A stretch of DNA of 15,956 nt from Flammeovirgaceae bacterium (GTDB lineage: Bacteria > Bacteroidota > Bacteroidia > Cytophagales > Cyclobacteriaceae): positions 1 to 15,956 of the forward strand of contig QIEB01000251.1 of the NCBI GenBank assembly GCA_003229495.1, in the 5' to 3' direction. Below the pieces are notes generated by a model. That model was not told the DNA's origin and did no database searches. It saw only the letters and a program-made list of their open reading frames with translations. A program made the translations under genes and the position numbers. Every line of letters begins with the position of its first letter. Positions within the stretch are counted from its first letter, which is position 1. Positions 14,483-15,956 of the stretch are shown one piece after another.

Positions 14483-15751
14483 TTAATTCTTAATTGCTAA
14501 CTTGCTAATACCGAGTCCTGTTTCCTGCTCGATCTCCAAAAGCCTATTATACTTTGCCAGCCTTTCTGATTGGGTAATGGATCCGATTTTGATCTGATCT
14601 CCCTGCCAGCCCACTGCCAGATCTGCCAGCCAATGGTCTTCCGTTTCACCGCTTCTGGCGCTAATGGTGACCTGCCATCCGGAATTTTTAGCCAATTGTA
14701 GTGCGTCAAGGGCCTCGGTTAAGGTCCCAATTTGGTTAACTTTAAGTAAAAGGGCATTGGCTGAATCTGTTTCTATGGCTTTCTTAATTCTTTCCGGGTT
14801 GGTACATAGGAAATCATCGCCAAGGATCAAACATTGTTCCTGAATGCTCTGCTTAAGCATGGGCCAATGACCCCAGTCCTCTTCCGCCAGGCCGTCCTCC
14901 AGACTTATGATGGGATATTTTGATATCCATTCAGACAGGTTACTGATCATTTCATCACTGTTTAATATCTGATCATTTAAATGGTATTTACCATTCTTGT
15001 AAAATTGGCTGGAGGCCACATCTACCGCCAGAAATACATCTTTTCCGGGAACATAACCTGCGCTTTCGATGGATTCTATGGCATTTTCAAACATGCCATC
15101 AATAGTGTTGAATGGTGGGGCCAGTCCTCCCTCATCGGCCGTGAGTGCCCGCATTCCATATCTGTCCAAACATAACTTCGCAGCAGATTGATAGACGCTG
15201 TAGGCACATTCGAGAACACCCATAGTGGAATCCTGGGTAGGGACCATCAGGAGGTCCTGAATTTGCACTTGCCCGCCGGCATGTTTGCCCCCACTAAACA
15301 GATTGATGGTCGGTCTAGGCAAATACTGCAGATCGGATCCAGCTATAATTGCAAAGTACCGGTATAGAGACTGATGGTTGTTTGCGGCATTGGCCCTGGC
15401 AAAAGCCATTGAAACTGCCAGTACCGCATTAGCGCCCAGGTTGGATTTGTTGTGTGTGCCGTCCAGCTGTATCAGGTGCTGGTCAAGGTCACTTTGGTAA
15501 TTGAATTCCCTTCCTCTCAGGCTCTGGTTTATCTCCTGATTAATATGTTTAACAGCTTTTTGGCATCCCATTTTATTAAAACGCTCCTCCTCATCACGTA
15601 ATTCATGGGCTTCGGCGCTGCCGGTAGAAGCACCTGAAGGAACGGATGCGGCCGCTGAAATCCCGTTTTCCAGTTCGCAGTATGCCTTTACTGTCGGTCT
15701 GCCACGACTGTCTAAGATTTCTAAAGCGCTAAACTTTTTAATTTTAGGCAT
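14483..15751 (-). CDS. Divergent enolase paralogue with altered active-site residues
   Basis: A 422-residue enolase-family protein, full length for phosphopyruvate hydratase (2-phosphoglycerate to phosphoenolpyruvate). Conserved parts are ILDSRGRPTV, the VPSGASTG mobile loop, LGANAVLAVSMA, His157 in SGGKHAGG, Glu207 in ADEGG, metal ligands Asp244, Glu285 (LEDG) and Asp312, the catalytic base Lys337 in LLLKVNQIGTLTE, and Lys388 in QIKIGS. Three positions depart from classical enolase: the near-invariant His of SHRSGETED is Ala365 (SARSGETED); the active-site Glu equivalent to yeast Glu168 is Asp166 (IQDLL, not QEFM); and the EDP turn is EDG. It may be a slow or respecialised enolase. A normal glycolytic eno probably lies elsewhere, but that cannot be seen here. 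Its start overlaps the upstream gene by 8 bases, so it is translated as part of that operon. Confidence 0.9.
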   Translation of the reverse strand: MPKIKKFSALEILDSRGRPTVKAYCELENGISAAASVPSGASTGSAEAHELRDEEERFNKMGCQKAVKHINQEINQSLRGREFNYQSDLDQHLIQLDGTHNKSNLGANAVLAVSMAFARANAANNHQSLYRYFAIIAGSDLQYLPRPTINLFSGGKHAGGQVQIQDLLMVPTQDSTMGVLECAYSVYQSAAKLCLDRYGMRALTADEGGLAPPFNTIDGMFENAIESIESAGYVPGKDVFLAVDVASSQFYKNGKYHLNDQILNSDEMISNLSEWISKYPIISLEDGLAEEDWGHWPMLKQSIQEQCLILGDDFLCTNPERIKKAIETDSANALLLKVNQIGTLTEALDALQLAKNSGWQVTISARSGETEDHWLADLAVGWQGDQIKIGSITQSERLAKYNRLLEIEQETGLGISKLAIKN

Positions 15752-15956
15752 TTATTAAATCTTTAAATTTTGAAATCATTTCATTTATGGACGGTGGAAT
15801 ATCCTTCATTAGTTGTAGCGCAATGGATTTTTGTTGGTGCCGTTGTTCCCTGCTGAGATACTCCAATTGTGACAATCCGCACACCCTGGCAAGTAAACAA
15901 CCAATAGCGTGTCTTACTGCTCTTTGTTCCCTGGATTTACTTAAACCTTTGACAAC
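15744..15956 (-). CDS. C-terminal fragment of an unidentified protein (possibly a phosphotransferase)
   Basis: The minus strand reads open from the window edge for 70 codons to a TAA at 15746-15744, which lies inside the enolase paralogue's start region (8-base overlap). The fragment is helical, charged and lacks a membrane segment: it contains SREQRAVRHAIGCLLARV, GLSQLEYLSREQRHQQKSI and ends MISKFKDLINA. The string LLARV-G-S-EYL is reminiscent of the last helices of aminoglycoside-phosphotransferase-like small-molecule kinases, but the catalytic core is outside the window and I cannot confirm that. The overlap and the open frame make it very likely a real gene, co-translated with the enolase-like gene. 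Confidence 0.65.
   Translation of the reverse strand, partial: VVKGLSKSREQRAVRHAIGCLLARVCGLSQLEYLSREQRHQQKSIALQLMKDIPPSINEMISKFKDLINA

Noticed and set aside
14474..14510. Possible second copy of the TTTCTAATT-like repeat near the enolase end
   Set aside because: The sequence is mostly the coding end of the enolase paralogue (SKLAIKN and stop); the resemblance comes from AT-rich codons.
1..15956. CRISPR array, insertion sequence, phage, tRNA or rRNA
   Set aside because: No regularly spaced repeats, transposase or integrase motifs, terminal inverted repeats, or tRNA- or rRNA-like sequence was seen on either strand.

Overview
The window looks like chromosomal DNA from a member of the Bacteroidota, probably a Cytophagales-type marine or environmental organism. 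The evidence is a moderate-to-low GC content, start codons that mostly lack a Shine-Dalgarno sequence, short AT-rich spacers (one built from a TTTCTAATT-like repeat), several predicted lipoproteins, and a SerA of the ACT-domain type typical of that phylum. No transposase, phage gene, CRISPR array, tRNA or rRNA is visible, and no gene-free gap exceeds 300 bases. The largest gap is 184-456, a divergent promoter region.

Layout. (1) 1-183, minus strand: the N-terminus of a secreted retropepsin-like aspartyl protease, cut by the window edge. (2) 457-4960, plus strand: mmsA, a CoA-acylating methylmalonate-semialdehyde dehydrogenase; then a lipoprotein pair made of a parallel beta-helix protein and a diheme c-type cytochrome (a recurrent two-gene pair of unknown function); then a META/HslJ-domain lipoprotein. 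(3) 4966-7220, minus strand: serC and serA, two consecutive enzymes of serine biosynthesis, 2 bases apart. (4) 7406-14315, plus strand: a tight catabolic block made of an enolase-superfamily sugar-acid dehydratase-like protein (RspA/ManD type) with a twin-arginine signal, then araB, araD, araA and an SGLT-type sodium/sugar symporter. (5) 14483-15956, minus strand: a divergent enolase paralogue preceded by, and overlapping, the C-terminal end of an unidentified gene.

How the genes work together. The symporter probably imports L-arabinose. AraA makes L-ribulose, AraB phosphorylates it, and AraD epimerises the product to D-xylulose 5-phosphate. As sequenced, araD has a one-base frameshift near 10920. 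All recognisable catalytic residues are intact on both sides of the break, and restoring one base gives exactly 231 residues, so it is either a sequencing error or a very recent mutation. No arabinose regulator is present.

Best leads for something new: the Tat-signal dehydratase heading an otherwise cytoplasmic arabinose operon; the enolase paralogue, in which the near-invariant active-site His is Ala and one active-site Glu is Asp, translationally overlapped with an unknown upstream gene; and the beta-helix/diheme cytochrome surface pair downstream of mmsA.
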